This document shows, piece after piece, positions 8,868 through 17,535 of a DNA stretch of 64,000 nt. The first letter of the stretch is position 1, and every line of letters starts with the position of its first letter. The stretch is from the NCBI GenBank assembly GCA_020636405.1, contig JACJXW010000007.1, forward strand, positions 186,001 to 250,000, read 5' to 3'. Origin of the DNA: Lewinellaceae bacterium (GTDB lineage: Bacteria > Bacteroidota > Bacteroidia > Chitinophagales > Saprospiraceae). The position numbers were made by a program, and so were the translations under genes. The notes under the pieces were generated by a model. That model was not told where the DNA came from and searched no databases. It was given only the letters and a program-made list of their open reading frames with translations.

Positions 8868-9086
8868 TAAGTTATCGATACTCGCCTTTACCCATTTGGA
8901 CTTCATCATACAAGGCCGGCACTCTTCCCGGCCTTGCATAAAGGTCATTGCTTTTTCTATAAAATGAGCAGCTTTATCATTGTCCTTTTGCATTTGATAC
9001 AATATGGCCAGATCTATATAGCTGGCCCCGACCTCCTCAGCATAACCATCCAATGATTCAAAGAGCTCTAAGGCTTTCAATGTGTA

Positions 9087-9794
9087 TCACTCCGCTTCTT
9101 CGTAATTGCCTGTTTTAGCATGAATACAACCAGTGAAGGCAATAGCATCTATATAATAATATTGGTTCGTTTTTCCTTTAACTTCATAAGATTGAATCGT
9201 TTTTTGAAATAATAAAAGCGCTTTCGGAAAATCCGAGTTGGTGTAATGGTGATGTGCCAAAGCGCTGTAAAGATATACTTGTTCGGGGTCAACAGTATAG
9301 CCTTCGATTTCTGCTGTGATCCGCTCGTAGTTGTTATCTAGCTGATTTTGGCTTATGCCCACCGGATCAAGCACACAAATGTTCAATATGAATAAGGCTG
9401 TGGAGGAAGAATTATAATCTTTCAGCTCAAGCGACAGGTCAAAGGCTTTCTGGGCAAGCGGACAAGCGTTTTCAAAATCTTGCTGGACATAAAAAACAAC
9501 ACTTGCTAATACCGTAAACCTGGCCAGATATTCTTTTTTGCCCAGTTGCTTAACCAAGGCTAAACCTTCCTGAACATGAGGCCCCCAACGCATTGCCTCC
9601 GGGTTGTTTCTTTCCTCAGGTAAGAAGGGATCAAAACGCTCATAAAAAGCATTAAGCCGATCCATAGGGAGGTTGGTGGTGTCGGGCCAGGCCGCAAAAA
9701 GGGAATCCGCCTTTGGGTGTTGGGATCTTCCGGTTTGGAGCGCAACCACCATGAATATCCAGATCAGAACAGTTTTGAGTATATATCCTGGCAT
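9087..9794 (-). CDS. N-terminal TPR fragment of the broken hybrid kinase
   Basis: 235 codons ending at the premature TGA. Signal peptide (hydrophobic LIWIFMVVALQTG at about 9-21), then a periplasmic TPR-type helical region including YLYSALAHHHYTNSDFPKAL. A further 80 codons of TPR (down to 8832) follow in the same frame after the stop. As it stands it would be a secreted solenoid without a membrane anchor or output domain. Base composition is more AT-rich than neighbouring genes. Best read as the 5' part of the pseudogene at 6783-9794. Confidence 0.6.
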   Translation of the reverse strand: MPGYILKTVLIWIFMVVALQTGRSQHPKADSLFAAWPDTTNLPMDRLNAFYERFDPFLPEERNNPEAMRWGPHVQEGLALVKQLGKKEYLARFTVLASVVFYVQQDFENACPLAQKAFDLSLELKDYNSSSTALFILNICVLDPVGISQNQLDNNYERITAEIEGYTVDPEQVYLYSALAHHHYTNSDFPKALLLFQKTIQSYEVKGKTNQYYYIDAIAFTGCIHAKTGNYEEAE

Positions 9795-10194
9795 AGAGAG
9801 GTTTTTCTAAAGTGAATCTCCAATTAACGAAGAAAGAGGCCAGCAGTCAACTTTTACTTATCTAGTGGCTCAATGGATGATCGAACGGTCAAAATCTATT
9901 TATTGATCGGGCTATTGAACACTATTTCCAGGGGAAAATAAGATGTTTCTGAGATGAGGTAATTCCATTCAAGATCTGACGAGAGCGTTCGAAAAACCCA
10001 ACGTTTTTTGAACCAAGTCCGCCAATTGCTTACCCCACCTAATCAACTGACCAAAATCAGCCCTCCTCCATGACCATCCTCATACCAAACAGGCGGCATT
10101 CCTGCTATCTTATGCGCGGTTGACGGATCGGGCTTTCCAGATTTGGTATCTGGAAAATCTACCCTCAGCCCTAACCATTTAAAACCTGGCCAAA
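9795..10194. other. 400-bp intergenic region between the broken kinase and asnA
   Basis: Divergent upstream region of both genes. No coding signal was recognised. It holds the perfect inverted repeat at 10134-10156 (separate entry) and a second ATACCAAA (10082-10089) complementary to the TTTGGTAT in it. Confidence 0.5.
10134..10156. promoter_or_regulatory. Putative operator inverted repeat upstream of asnA
   Basis: TTTCCAGAT (10134-10142), spacer TTGGT, ATCTGGAAA (10148-10156): perfect 9-bp arms, 39 bp before the asnA start. There is no T-run, so it looks more like a repressor site than a terminator. Regulator unknown; AsnC-like control is possible but not shown. Confidence 0.5.
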
Positions 10195-11328
10195 ATGATA
10201 GCAGACAAGAAAGCAGACCTTGCCGGCCCCGGCATCGGCACTTATGAACAGGTAGAAAAAGTACTGCCTAAGGATTACAAGTCCATCCTCAACCGGAAAG
10301 ACACCCAGAAGGCCATCATGGCCGTAAAGCGCTTCATCGAAGATGGCCTCAATGAGGAACTCAACCTCATGATGGTTACCGTGCCCCTCATCGTCGACAA
10401 ATATAGTGGCGTCAATGACTATCTGGACCGCGACGGTTCCCGCACGCCGGTGGAGTTCTACATCTCTAACGACCGGGGCAAGAACCCCATCGAGGCGCAG
10501 GTGGTGCAAGCAGCCACCAAGTGGAAGCGGGTGGCGCTGAAGCAGTTCGACATGCAGCCCGGCGAAGGCCTCAATACCGACATGCGGGCGGTTCGAAAGG
10601 ACTACTTCCTCGACCACGACCACAGCGCCTACGTCGACCAGTGGGACTGGGAGCGGGTGATCACCGCCGAAGAGCGCAACCTGGAATTCCTCACCATGAT
10701 CGTCAAAAAGATCTGGAAGGTGCTCAAGGGCGCGGAAACCTTTATCCAGAAGCAATTCCCACAGCTGAAAGACAGCCGCTATCCCAACCTGCCCGAGGAA
10801 CTCACCTTCATCCACGCCGAAGACCTCCTGGCCCGCTATCCCGACCTGCCCCGTAAAGAAAGGGAAACGCGCATCCTGCAGGAATACCCGGCCGTGTTCC
10901 TCTACGGTATCGGCTGGACGCTGGCCGACGGCTACCCTCACGAGATGCGTGCGCCCGATTACGACGACTGGGTGACGCCCTCCACCTCCAAAGACGGCCG
11001 CCCCATGCACGGCCTCAACGGCGACATCCTGGTGTGGAACCCCGTCACCAGGCGCCGCCACGAGTTGTCCTCCATGGGCATCCGCGTGAATGCCGAAACA
11101 CTCCGCCAGCAGCTGAAGATCACCGGCCAGCTCGACTTCCTGGAACTCCCCTACCACCAGGCGATCCTCAACAACGAACTGCCCCTGAGCATCGGCGGCG
11201 GCATTGGACAGTCGCGGGTTATCATGCTGCTGCTCCAAAAGGCGCACATCGGCGAAGTGAGCGTAACCGTATGGCCCGAGAAGCTGAAAGCGATCTGCCG
11301 AGAGAAGAACATTTTTGTACTCGAATAA
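10195..11328 (+). CDS. asnA: Aspartate--ammonia ligase (asparagine synthetase A)
   Basis: Makes asparagine from aspartate, ammonia and ATP (AMP-forming). 377 residues, longer than E. coli AsnA (330). The class II aminoacyl-tRNA-synthetase-like fold is marked by VNDYLDRDGSRTPVEF, RAVRKDYFLDHDHSAYVDQW and the C-terminal motif-3-like segment LSIGGGIGQSRVIMLLL. Preceded by a perfect inverted repeat (10134-10156) that may be an operator, and followed by a strong hairpin at 11334-11357. It stands alone in its transcript. The ammonia-dependent enzyme fits cells with good ammonium supply, for instance from deamination by tryptophanase nearby. Confidence 0.93.
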   Translation: MIADKKADLAGPGIGTYEQVEKVLPKDYKSILNRKDTQKAIMAVKRFIEDGLNEELNLMMVTVPLIVDKYSGVNDYLDRDGSRTPVEFYISNDRGKNPIEAQVVQAATKWKRVALKQFDMQPGEGLNTDMRAVRKDYFLDHDHSAYVDQWDWERVITAEERNLEFLTMIVKKIWKVLKGAETFIQKQFPQLKDSRYPNLPEELTFIHAEDLLARYPDLPRKERETRILQEYPAVFLYGIGWTLADGYPHEMRAPDYDDWVTPSTSKDGRPMHGLNGDILVWNPVTRRRHELSSMGIRVNAETLRQQLKITGQLDFLELPYHQAILNNELPLSIGGGIGQSRVIMLLLQKAHIGEVSVTVWPEKLKAICREKNIFVLE

Positions 11329-11333
11329 CCCGG

Positions 11334-11357
11334 AGCGGCCACTTTAAAGTGGCCGCT
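11334..11357. terminator. Perfect 24-bp palindrome after asnA
   Basis: AGCGGCCACTTT followed by its exact complement AAAGTGGCCGCT, six bases after the asnA stop. A long GC-rich stem at this spot suggests transcript termination or 3'-end protection, although the following bases (TACAATAG) are not a T-run. Confidence 0.5.
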
Positions 11358-11493
11358 TACAATAGTTCCCAATTGTTGATCTTCACTGGACAGTTTTTCG
11401 TACCTTCCTCTTCGGAACGGCCGGCGCTGAGGACGGCCCGGCATGCAGTACCGTAAATGGGAGCAGCCTAATTGCACAAAACACAACAGCCCA

Positions 11494-12675
11494 ATGAAGA
11501 TCATTCAGCTCAAGCTCCGGGGGGTAAGGATCCCACTCCGTTTTCAGTTTTCCCAGTCCAATAATGCCGGGGCTGACCACTCCCATTCGGCCATTGTGGA
11601 AATTCACACCCAGGAAGGCGTTGTTGGGTATGGCGAATCCTGTCCGCGCACCTATGTAACCGGGGAGGATATAGGCGCCGTGCAGAAAGAGTTGCTGCAG
11701 CTCTCTCCGGAATTAAAAGGCGGCGGGGCCAGTTCGGCCGAAGAGATCAGACTGATGCTGAGCAGTTGGGAAAAAGCCGGAATCGGGCCTTCCACCCGCT
11801 GCGCACTGGAACTCGCGCTGCTCGACGCCTGGAGTAAATCGGAGGGAAAACCACTTGCCGGGCTTCTGGACTCCGCACCTCCTGAAGCGCTGTATTACAG
11901 CCTGATCCTGCCTTTACTCAAGCCCTCCGCCCTGGAGGAACAGCTCCTGCCCAGAGTACGGCAGTTTTCTCCTCCGGCAGTAAAGCTAAAAGTTGATGCC
12001 AAGCTCGAAGAGACCATCGATAAGCTCCGTCTCCTGAGAGACTTCTTCGGCCCGGGCCTGCCCATCCGCGTCGATGCCAATGCCGGATGGACGCTGCAAC
12101 AGGCCGAGAAGATCATTCCCGCCCTGATCGAACAGGGCATCACTTCCTTTGAACAGCCACTGCCCGTTGGCCAGTGGGAAGGCCTGAAAGCTTTGACCGG
12201 GCGTTTCGGGCAGGAGGCCAGCATTATGGCCGACGAGTCTTTACTCAGCCGGGAACAGGCGCTGTTTCTGATCGAGAGAGGCTGCGTTAACCATTTTAAC
12301 CTCAAGATATCGAAATTGGGAGGCCTCTTTAGCAGCCTGGAGGTATACCGGCTGGCCGAACAACACGGTATCCCCTGCCAGTTGGGGGCTCATTTTGGCG
12401 AGACGAGCTTGCTTACCGCTGCCGGCGTCTTGCTGTGCGGCATGGCGGGAAATATGACAGCATACGAAGGAGCGATGGGGCTCTTCCTACTGGAAAAAGA
12501 CATCACGCTCTCTTCCATAACCATGGGACTGGATGGAAAACTGGATAGCCGAACAGCTCTTCCGGAATCTGGATTGGGCATTGTAGATGAAGCCGTACTG
12601 GAGGGATACACTCAAGGGCCGGCGATCAATCCTAATCAGATCCTTTCTTCTTTAAAATCGAACATTAAGAGATAG
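11494..12675 (+). CDS. Enolase-superfamily enzyme, muconate lactonizing subgroup (dipeptide epimerase-like)
   Basis: 393 residues from the ATG before KIIQLKLRGVRIPL; an in-frame ATG 51 bp upstream is less likely because homologues begin at this beta strand. Capping domain first, then a barrel with catalytic KxK (VKLKVDA), metal ligands in RVDANAGW, FEQPL and MADES, and the general base lysine in LKISKLGG. This is the muconate cycloisomerase / o-succinylbenzoate synthase / L-Ala-D/L-Glu epimerase subgroup. No menaquinone gene is adjacent, so dipeptide epimerase (peptidoglycan peptide recycling) or another racemase is more plausible than OSBS. Exact substrate cannot be read from sequence. Convergent with the phosphate transporter gene, 6 bp between stops. 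Confidence 0.75.
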   Translation: MKIIQLKLRGVRIPLRFQFSQSNNAGADHSHSAIVEIHTQEGVVGYGESCPRTYVTGEDIGAVQKELLQLSPELKGGGASSAEEIRLMLSSWEKAGIGPSTRCALELALLDAWSKSEGKPLAGLLDSAPPEALYYSLILPLLKPSALEEQLLPRVRQFSPPAVKLKVDAKLEETIDKLRLLRDFFGPGLPIRVDANAGWTLQQAEKIIPALIEQGITSFEQPLPVGQWEGLKALTGRFGQEASIMADESLLSREQALFLIERGCVNHFNLKISKLGGLFSSLEVYRLAEQHGIPCQLGAHFGETSLLTAAGVLLCGMAGNMTAYEGAMGLFLLEKDITLSSITMGLDGKLDSRTALPESGLGIVDEAVLEGYTQGPAINPNQILSSLKSNIKR

Positions 12676-12681
12676 GGCGGT

Positions 12682-14961
12682 TTATTTCCCCACCATCAAA
12701 GACAGCTCTTCCTTCAGTACCGACTGATGGACCCGGGAATACAATTTCACAAAGCGGGCCGCTACGGCGATCAGGTCTTTGAGCTCCAAAAGCAAGCTGA
12801 AGTACAACATGCTGTTACGCCGGCCGTATTTCCGTGCCTTCACGCCTTCAACCTGATGGTTGATGAGTTTTTCCAAATGGAGAAACAGGTTGCGTTTCTC
12901 CTCCAGAATATCATCGACGATGTGATAAGTGCCATTTCCTAATACTTCGGCAACATTCTGGAGGTAATCACTCACTTCTTCCTGCATTCTGTAGAGCAGT
13001 TCTCCCTGCTCGTCATCCAGTGGTTTATGGACATTTTGTACGTGTTCCCGGCAAGCGTCGAAGATGAGTTTGACGGACTGCAGGATATCCTGTTCAAGGT
13101 CGTACACCAACAGGTACGCCCGGCTGGCCTCAGCATTGTCTTCCTCGATACGTCGAATGGCGCTGAAAAGCCTTTTCCTCAATTTTTTGTTCCCCTTTTC
13201 CAATTGGAGGATGGCCTGTTCCGCCCTTTCCAGCAGTAGTTCGTCCTCCTGCAACAGGCCAAACAAGGAATCGTGCAGGGCCGTTTTGATACCGGCAAGC
13301 GTTTGTTTGATCCCTGAGGAGGAATCTTTCAGGACCTGAACGGCAGGAATGGCCTGCGCCTGCCGCTCGAAAGATTCTTCCTCTGCTTTCTCTTTCTCCC
13401 GAAGCCGGTGCAGCAGGAAGGTACGGGAAATCAGGGCGACAGCCAGCAATACCAAAAAACCGATAGCCCAGCCCCCGAAAGTATAGATCGCCCAGGCGAA
13501 AAGCGCAGAAACGCTAAAGGCAATGAAGGCGGTAAGGAACCACCCCGCAATGACATTGAGTACTCCGGCTACCCGGTATACAGCGCTATCCCGCCCCCAG
13601 GCCCGGTCGGCCAGCGAGGTACCCATTGCTACCATGAAGGAAACATAGGTAGTAGACAACGGCAACTTCAGAGAAGTGGCGAAAGCAATAAGCATACTGG
13701 CCACCGTCAGGTTGACCGAAGCCCGGACGAGGTCAAAAGCAGCAGGGTCGTGCTCGCCCTCTTTTTTCACCTCCTGTTCTACCGGTTGAAAACTCTCCTC
13801 GGCCTTTTCCAGCCAGGAGTTGGGAAGTAACTTCTGCACACCCATACTGATCTGGCGGGAGTACCGGACGATTCCACGAGAAAGCGCGTTAGGCGGGAAA
13901 CGCTCCGCCCCTTCATCCTGCCGGCCCAGGTTGACTTCCGTTTCCGTTACCGATTGAGCCTTTTTCGAAAACCAGAGCGTGAGGATCATGACAATGCCCG
14001 CCAACAGCAACAGTATGGTCTTGGTACGCACCGGGTGCCCGAGCACCGCCATATTGAATTCTTCCGCTTCCGCACCGGACGCCGACCAGGCATTGAAAGA
14101 TTCAAATCCCGCAATGGGGACTCCAATGAAATTGACCAGGTCGTTGCCGGCAAAGGCCATCGCCAATGAGAAGGTGCCAAACAAGACTACTATGCGCAGG
14201 ATATTGACCTTAAAGATCATCAGTACGGCCTGCATCACCACCGACCACAAAAGGAAGGAGATGAAGATCAGCAGAAGCGTATTGTGCTTTACCCAATCGA
14301 CAAAGGCCTCGGAAACAAAGGAGGCCCCTTTGATGCCCTTGATGAGCAGGAAATAGGTCAGGAAGGTCAGCGCCAGGCCAGCCCAAAGGCTGCCCACCCA
14401 GTCCATTCGGCGCTCGTACTGGAAAGTGAACAGCAAACGGCTCACATACTGCAGAAAGGTACCCACGACAAAAGCAATGCCCACCGAAATGAATATACCC
14501 GAAATGATGGCCAGTGCACTCGATGAGTTGATATATTGCGCCAGAGTGGAAAAGCTATCTCCTGCCGCCGCGATCTTCAACAATGAAACAGCAACGGCCG
14601 CCCCCAGCAATTCGAAAACAATAGACACCGTTGTGGAGGTCGGCATGCCGAAGGTGTTGAACAGGTCCAGCAGGATAATATCCGTCAGCATCACCGCCAG
14701 AAAAATGACCATGACTTCAGCAAAGACGAAGAATTCCGGGTTGAAAATGCCTTTGCGCGCCACTTCCATCATTCCGCTGGAGAAGGTGGCTCCTACAAAA
14801 ATACCGAGGCTGGCCACGATCATAATGGCGTTGCGTGGCGCCACTTTGGAACCAATGGCCGAGTTGAGAAAATTGACTGCGTCGTTGCTTACCCCTACAA
14901 TCAGGTCAGAGATCGCCAATACAAAGAGGAGGATTACGATGATCAGATAGAGATCCGGCAT
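12682..14961 (-). CDS. pit: Inorganic phosphate transporter, Pit/PNaS family
   Basis: 759 residues: two hydrophobic halves of the Pit type, with the signature GVSNDAVNFLNSAIGSK near residue 23 and the inverted-repeat partner near ATSLKLPLSTTYVSFMVAMG, and a long cytosolic C-terminal part (after about 525) that is charged and helical like PhoU. A central loop (about 345-400) links the halves. It should import phosphate with H+ or Na+ (as metal phosphate in many Pit proteins). The PhoU-like tail suggests built-in regulation. A small helical gene (15048-15404) lies just upstream on the same strand, 86 bp away, probably co-transcribed. Confidence 0.88.
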   Translation of the reverse strand: MPDLYLIIVILLFVLAISDLIVGVSNDAVNFLNSAIGSKVAPRNAIMIVASLGIFVGATFSSGMMEVARKGIFNPEFFVFAEVMVIFLAVMLTDIILLDLFNTFGMPTSTTVSIVFELLGAAVAVSLLKIAAAGDSFSTLAQYINSSSALAIISGIFISVGIAFVVGTFLQYVSRLLFTFQYERRMDWVGSLWAGLALTFLTYFLLIKGIKGASFVSEAFVDWVKHNTLLLIFISFLLWSVVMQAVLMIFKVNILRIVVLFGTFSLAMAFAGNDLVNFIGVPIAGFESFNAWSASGAEAEEFNMAVLGHPVRTKTILLLLAGIVMILTLWFSKKAQSVTETEVNLGRQDEGAERFPPNALSRGIVRYSRQISMGVQKLLPNSWLEKAEESFQPVEQEVKKEGEHDPAAFDLVRASVNLTVASMLIAFATSLKLPLSTTYVSFMVAMGTSLADRAWGRDSAVYRVAGVLNVIAGWFLTAFIAFSVSALFAWAIYTFGGWAIGFLVLLAVALISRTFLLHRLREKEKAEEESFERQAQAIPAVQVLKDSSSGIKQTLAGIKTALHDSLFGLLQEDELLLERAEQAILQLEKGNKKLRKRLFSAIRRIEEDNAEASRAYLLVYDLEQDILQSVKLIFDACREHVQNVHKPLDDEQGELLYRMQEEVSDYLQNVAEVLGNGTYHIVDDILEEKRNLFLHLEKLINHQVEGVKARKYGRRNSMLYFSLLLELKDLIAVAARFVKLYSRVHQSVLKEELSLMVGK

Positions 14962-15047
14962 AATGAATTAACCCTTAGATGGAAAAACAAGATAAGGGCT
15001 ATTCATTAATCCTGTGTTAACTAAAGATTAAGTAATGGCCATCTTTG

Positions 15048-15404
15048 TCAATTCATGGAAAAAGGAAATGCGACGGCTAGTTTTGCCTGCAAAACCCTGC
15101 CTAAAGTAAGAACGGCCCACTGAAGATGGATGATACTGAGTTCAAGGCTTCGGTCATCTTCAGTGAGCCCCTCCAGCAGTTCCCTCACGGCTATCCTTTT
15201 TTCCTCGACCCGATACGCGGATTCATAGGAAGCCGTACCCTTATTACCGCTATGGATCAAAACTTCCAGCAGGTCATCTATCAGGGATTCCAACTTATCG
15301 AGGGCTCTCAACAGGCGGTGGAGATTATGCGGATCCAGTTCTCCCACCAATGCTCTCAATTGCCAGCCCTGCCATTGAAGATATTCATAACTCAATATTC
15401 TCAT
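15048..15404 (-). CDS. Small helical protein upstream of pit, unknown function
   Basis: 118 residues, not recognised. Predicted mainly helical (HNLHRLLRALDKLESLIDDLLEVL, then a charged linker and a second amphipathic stretch), without signal peptide or membrane segment. Position and composition suggest a small PhoU-like or regulatory partner of the phosphate transporter that follows 86 bp downstream; this is inference only. The start codon lies two bases from one arm of a perfect inverted repeat (15406-15437), so expression may be controlled there. Confidence 0.55.
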   Translation of the reverse strand: MRILSYEYLQWQGWQLRALVGELDPHNLHRLLRALDKLESLIDDLLEVLIHSGNKGTASYESAYRVEEKRIAVRELLEGLTEDDRSLELSIIHLQWAVLTLGRVLQAKLAVAFPFSMN

Positions 15405-15405
15405 A

Positions 15406-15437
15406 ATTTACTGCAGGCGGTTTGATCTGCAGTAAAT
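15406..15437. promoter_or_regulatory. Perfect inverted repeat at the start of the pit operon
   Basis: ATTTACTGCAG (15406-15416), 10-base spacer, CTGCAGTAAAT (15427-15437), immediately upstream of the minus-strand start at 15404. Could be an operator, or a leader hairpin hiding the ribosome site. The outer part (TGCAGTAAATATAAAT, 15428-15443) recurs exactly at 37811-37826. Confidence 0.5.
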
Positions 15438-15482
15438 ATAAATCAATTTGTTTTATTAAAAAACATAAAAACAAAATTTGTT

Positions 15483-16307
15483 TTAATATTGCTCATTCCC
15501 GTACTCATCTACCCGCTTCCAGATGAAGTCCTGAACGCCGTCGATCATATCAATGGCAGTCATGCTGATGCGGTGGTTCATGTTCATGTATTGCTGGACC
15601 ATCATGGCTTCCGTCGAATCCAGGTTCAGGCCGCCCTTAAATTTGAAGTTTTCTGCCTCTCCATTGTTCACGATCGTAAGATCCTCCCGGTTGAACGCTG
15701 TAATCGTACCGGTGTAAAAAACCGTTTCCTCGATGCTGATCTCTTTCAGTTTCAATTCATTGCCATTGACGATGTAATGCCCCCATTTGAAAAAATCCGG
15801 GTTACCCGGCACGCGAATGATGAGGATGCCCAGGCTGGGTAAAACTTTGAGGATGGATTCGGAAGAGGCCCAGGTGCCCCCCAGCTTGCGGTAATTCTCC
15901 CAGGACAGGAGGGTGGCCCGCTGGTTCTGATCCAGCCCTCCCTTCCCCTGATAATGGTATTGGAATTGCACTCCTGTATTGGAGTCGGCCAACGTAAATG
16001 TCCTGCCACTCCTTTCGGTTACGGGAAAACTGCTCCTGTTGTCGTTCTTCATGTCATAAAGGCTCAGAGTGGAGCCGTCAAATTCGTAAACGCCCAGGAA
16101 GATATCAGGCCCGATGCCGTATTCGTCTCCGTTCAGGTAGCTGAGAATGGAATAATAGTAACCGTCTTCGGTAAAGATGGTGGTTTCCTTGTCGAAGCCT
16201 TCGTTTTTATCCAAAGGGCACACCCAGGTGCCGACGATGGAGGTTTGGCCTGTGAGGGTTGAAGCAACTGCTATGAAGAAGAAGATATTCAAAAATGCCG
16301 TTTTCAT
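15483..16307 (-). CDS. Secreted lipocalin-like protein, unknown function
   Basis: 274 residues from the ATG before KTAFLNIFFFIAVASTLTGQ, a clear signal peptide cleaved near Gly-Gln; an upstream in-frame ATG would spoil it. The mature chain has two similar blocks beginning SIVGTWVCP and KLGGTWASSE, each followed by beta-rich text, which recalls lipocalin-like domains of Bacteroidota that start with a GxW strand. Expected in the periplasm or outside. No enzymatic motif. Same direction as the next gene upstream (16485-17444) and the small pit-operon gene downstream, but with gaps of 177 and 78 bp. Confidence 0.55.
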   Translation of the reverse strand: MKTAFLNIFFFIAVASTLTGQTSIVGTWVCPLDKNEGFDKETTIFTEDGYYYSILSYLNGDEYGIGPDIFLGVYEFDGSTLSLYDMKNDNRSSFPVTERSGRTFTLADSNTGVQFQYHYQGKGGLDQNQRATLLSWENYRKLGGTWASSESILKVLPSLGILIIRVPGNPDFFKWGHYIVNGNELKLKEISIEETVFYTGTITAFNREDLTIVNNGEAENFKFKGGLNLDSTEAMMVQQYMNMNHRISMTAIDMIDGVQDFIWKRVDEYGNEQY

Positions 16308-16484
16308 GGTGATAGCGTTTTGGTGAAAAAAAACGAACACCACAAAGGTCGGCAGTAAGCGGGCAGCAGGTTTTCAGGTATGTCGCAAAGGTTTGTAAAA
16401 TTGTCGCCACCCCGTAAAAAGCGGGAATAAAAAGTAGAATCCCCTCTTTCTGCAATCGAGGAACAAGCTGGATATTTCCTCCGT

Positions 16485-17444
16485 TCACCCGCCGTCCTCC
16501 GCCTCCATTTCCTTTATCCGGGCCCCATTTTCATCGTACCAGTATTGCCGCACTACTTTTTTATTCTCCAGGAATTGTTCCTCCCGTATTCTTTCATCTT
16601 CAGTATAATTGATGATGTGGGAGGTATTGTTCTCAAGGCCGGTGAAGATCCTGTTTTTCAAGGTGCCATCCGGCCGGTAGTACAGGCGGGTCTCTGTGCT
16701 GTCGGTCAGGATCTTTGTCAGGCTCACTTTGCCGGTATAGCTGTAATCGTGTATTTCGGCGATATCTCCATTCCTGTAAAGGGTTTTCCGGATGAGCTGC
16801 TGTCCCCCGTCGGAGGTTTCCTTTGTCTGAACCCATTCTCCTTCCCGTTCTCCGTTGACATAATTCCCGGAAACGGCCATTTTTCGTTCCGGCTGATAAT
16901 AAGCCCAATGGTTTACCGGGATCTGCGCGATGTATGCACCTTCCGCCATAAGTCCACCGTTTTCGTCGTACATTGTCCGGTAGCCTTCTGCTTTTTGCGA
17001 CATATCCTGAAGGAACAGAATATAAGGGTCCACTTCGGGGGCTTTGCGAAGCGGCCGGCTCAATGCGCAGGCAACTCTCGATGGAGATTCTTTCAGGGAG
17101 TAGTAAACCCGGCCGTCTTTTACACGCTTTCTGGCAAAGACGATCCATTCATCACCGTTAATGAATTCCTTTATGGCGTGTAACAAGGTGTGATTTTTTC
17201 CCGGCTGGAAATACAGCGTTATATTGTGAGGTGCTTCTCCTTTAAAAGCAGCCTCTGGCTCGAACTTCAGCATGCCCACCATTCCCATTTTGTGCTCCAG
17301 CAAAGTGGCTGTGAAGATGATATCGGCATCGTTCCAGTCGGCGGCGCCCAGTTGGAGCACAGGTTCACAATTGCAGGCATACAGGGCCCTGGCATTACAC
17401 CCCAAAAACAGTAAAGTGAACAGAACAGGTTTTGTAATATTCAT
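16485..17444 (-). CDS. Secreted NTR/TIMP-like plus MORN-variant repeat protein
   Basis: 319 residues from the ATG before NITKPVLFTLLFLG. Signal peptide, then mature N-terminus YACNCEP, a Cys-x-Cys start like the netrin/TIMP-like domain of many secreted Bacteroidota proteins (about 25-150, ending near VACALSRPL). The second half contains repeats of the type GNYVNGEREGEWVQ and YRPDGTLKNR, the MORN-variant repeat often labelled YwqK. Likely a cell-surface protein with no known activity. An ATG 24 bp upstream is possible. Confidence 0.6.
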   Translation of the reverse strand: MNITKPVLFTLLFLGCNARALYACNCEPVLQLGAADWNDADIIFTATLLEHKMGMVGMLKFEPEAAFKGEAPHNITLYFQPGKNHTLLHAIKEFINGDEWIVFARKRVKDGRVYYSLKESPSRVACALSRPLRKAPEVDPYILFLQDMSQKAEGYRTMYDENGGLMAEGAYIAQIPVNHWAYYQPERKMAVSGNYVNGEREGEWVQTKETSDGGQQLIRKTLYRNGDIAEIHDYSYTGKVSLTKILTDSTETRLYYRPDGTLKNRIFTGLENNTSHIINYTEDERIREEQFLENKKVVRQYWYDENGARIKEMEAEDGG

Positions 17445-17535
17445 TTTGACGGACTTTCGGCTAAGCATAAATTGGAGTTAAGGTCAAAGATAAAACATGC
17501 TGCTGAGGTTATGCATGGAACCATAAAGGTAGATT

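Larger units (their letters stand above)
6783..9794 (-). pseudogene. TPR hybrid histidine kinase, broken by a nonsense codon, a MITE-like insertion and 3' lesions
   Basis: Read on the minus strand, one ancestral gene can be followed from a signal peptide (MPGYILKTVLIWIFMVVAL) through TPRs, a membrane segment, HisKA, HATPase and receiver domains. Four lesions are visible. (1) An in-frame TGA at 9089-9087 after GNYEEAE; TPR reading continues in the same frame as YTLKALELFE, so CGA to TGA is the simplest cause. (2) A 173-bp inverted-repeat element at 8695-8867 flanked by TAA; removing it with one TAA rejoins KASIDN to LVGNYQAAL in frame. (3) Near 6955 one extra G appears to shift the frame after KKLL. 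(4) A TAG at 6884-6882 then interrupts the shifted frame, after which MVDLSFLEKFKKGDSQKMKR resembles the start of an HPt domain before stopping at 6783. Parts may still be expressed (see separate entries). Confidence 0.75.

Noticed and set aside
10171..11247. 358-codon minus-strand frame over asnA
   Set aside because: Antisense shadow of asnA; low-complexity Val/Gly/His-rich translation without family motifs.
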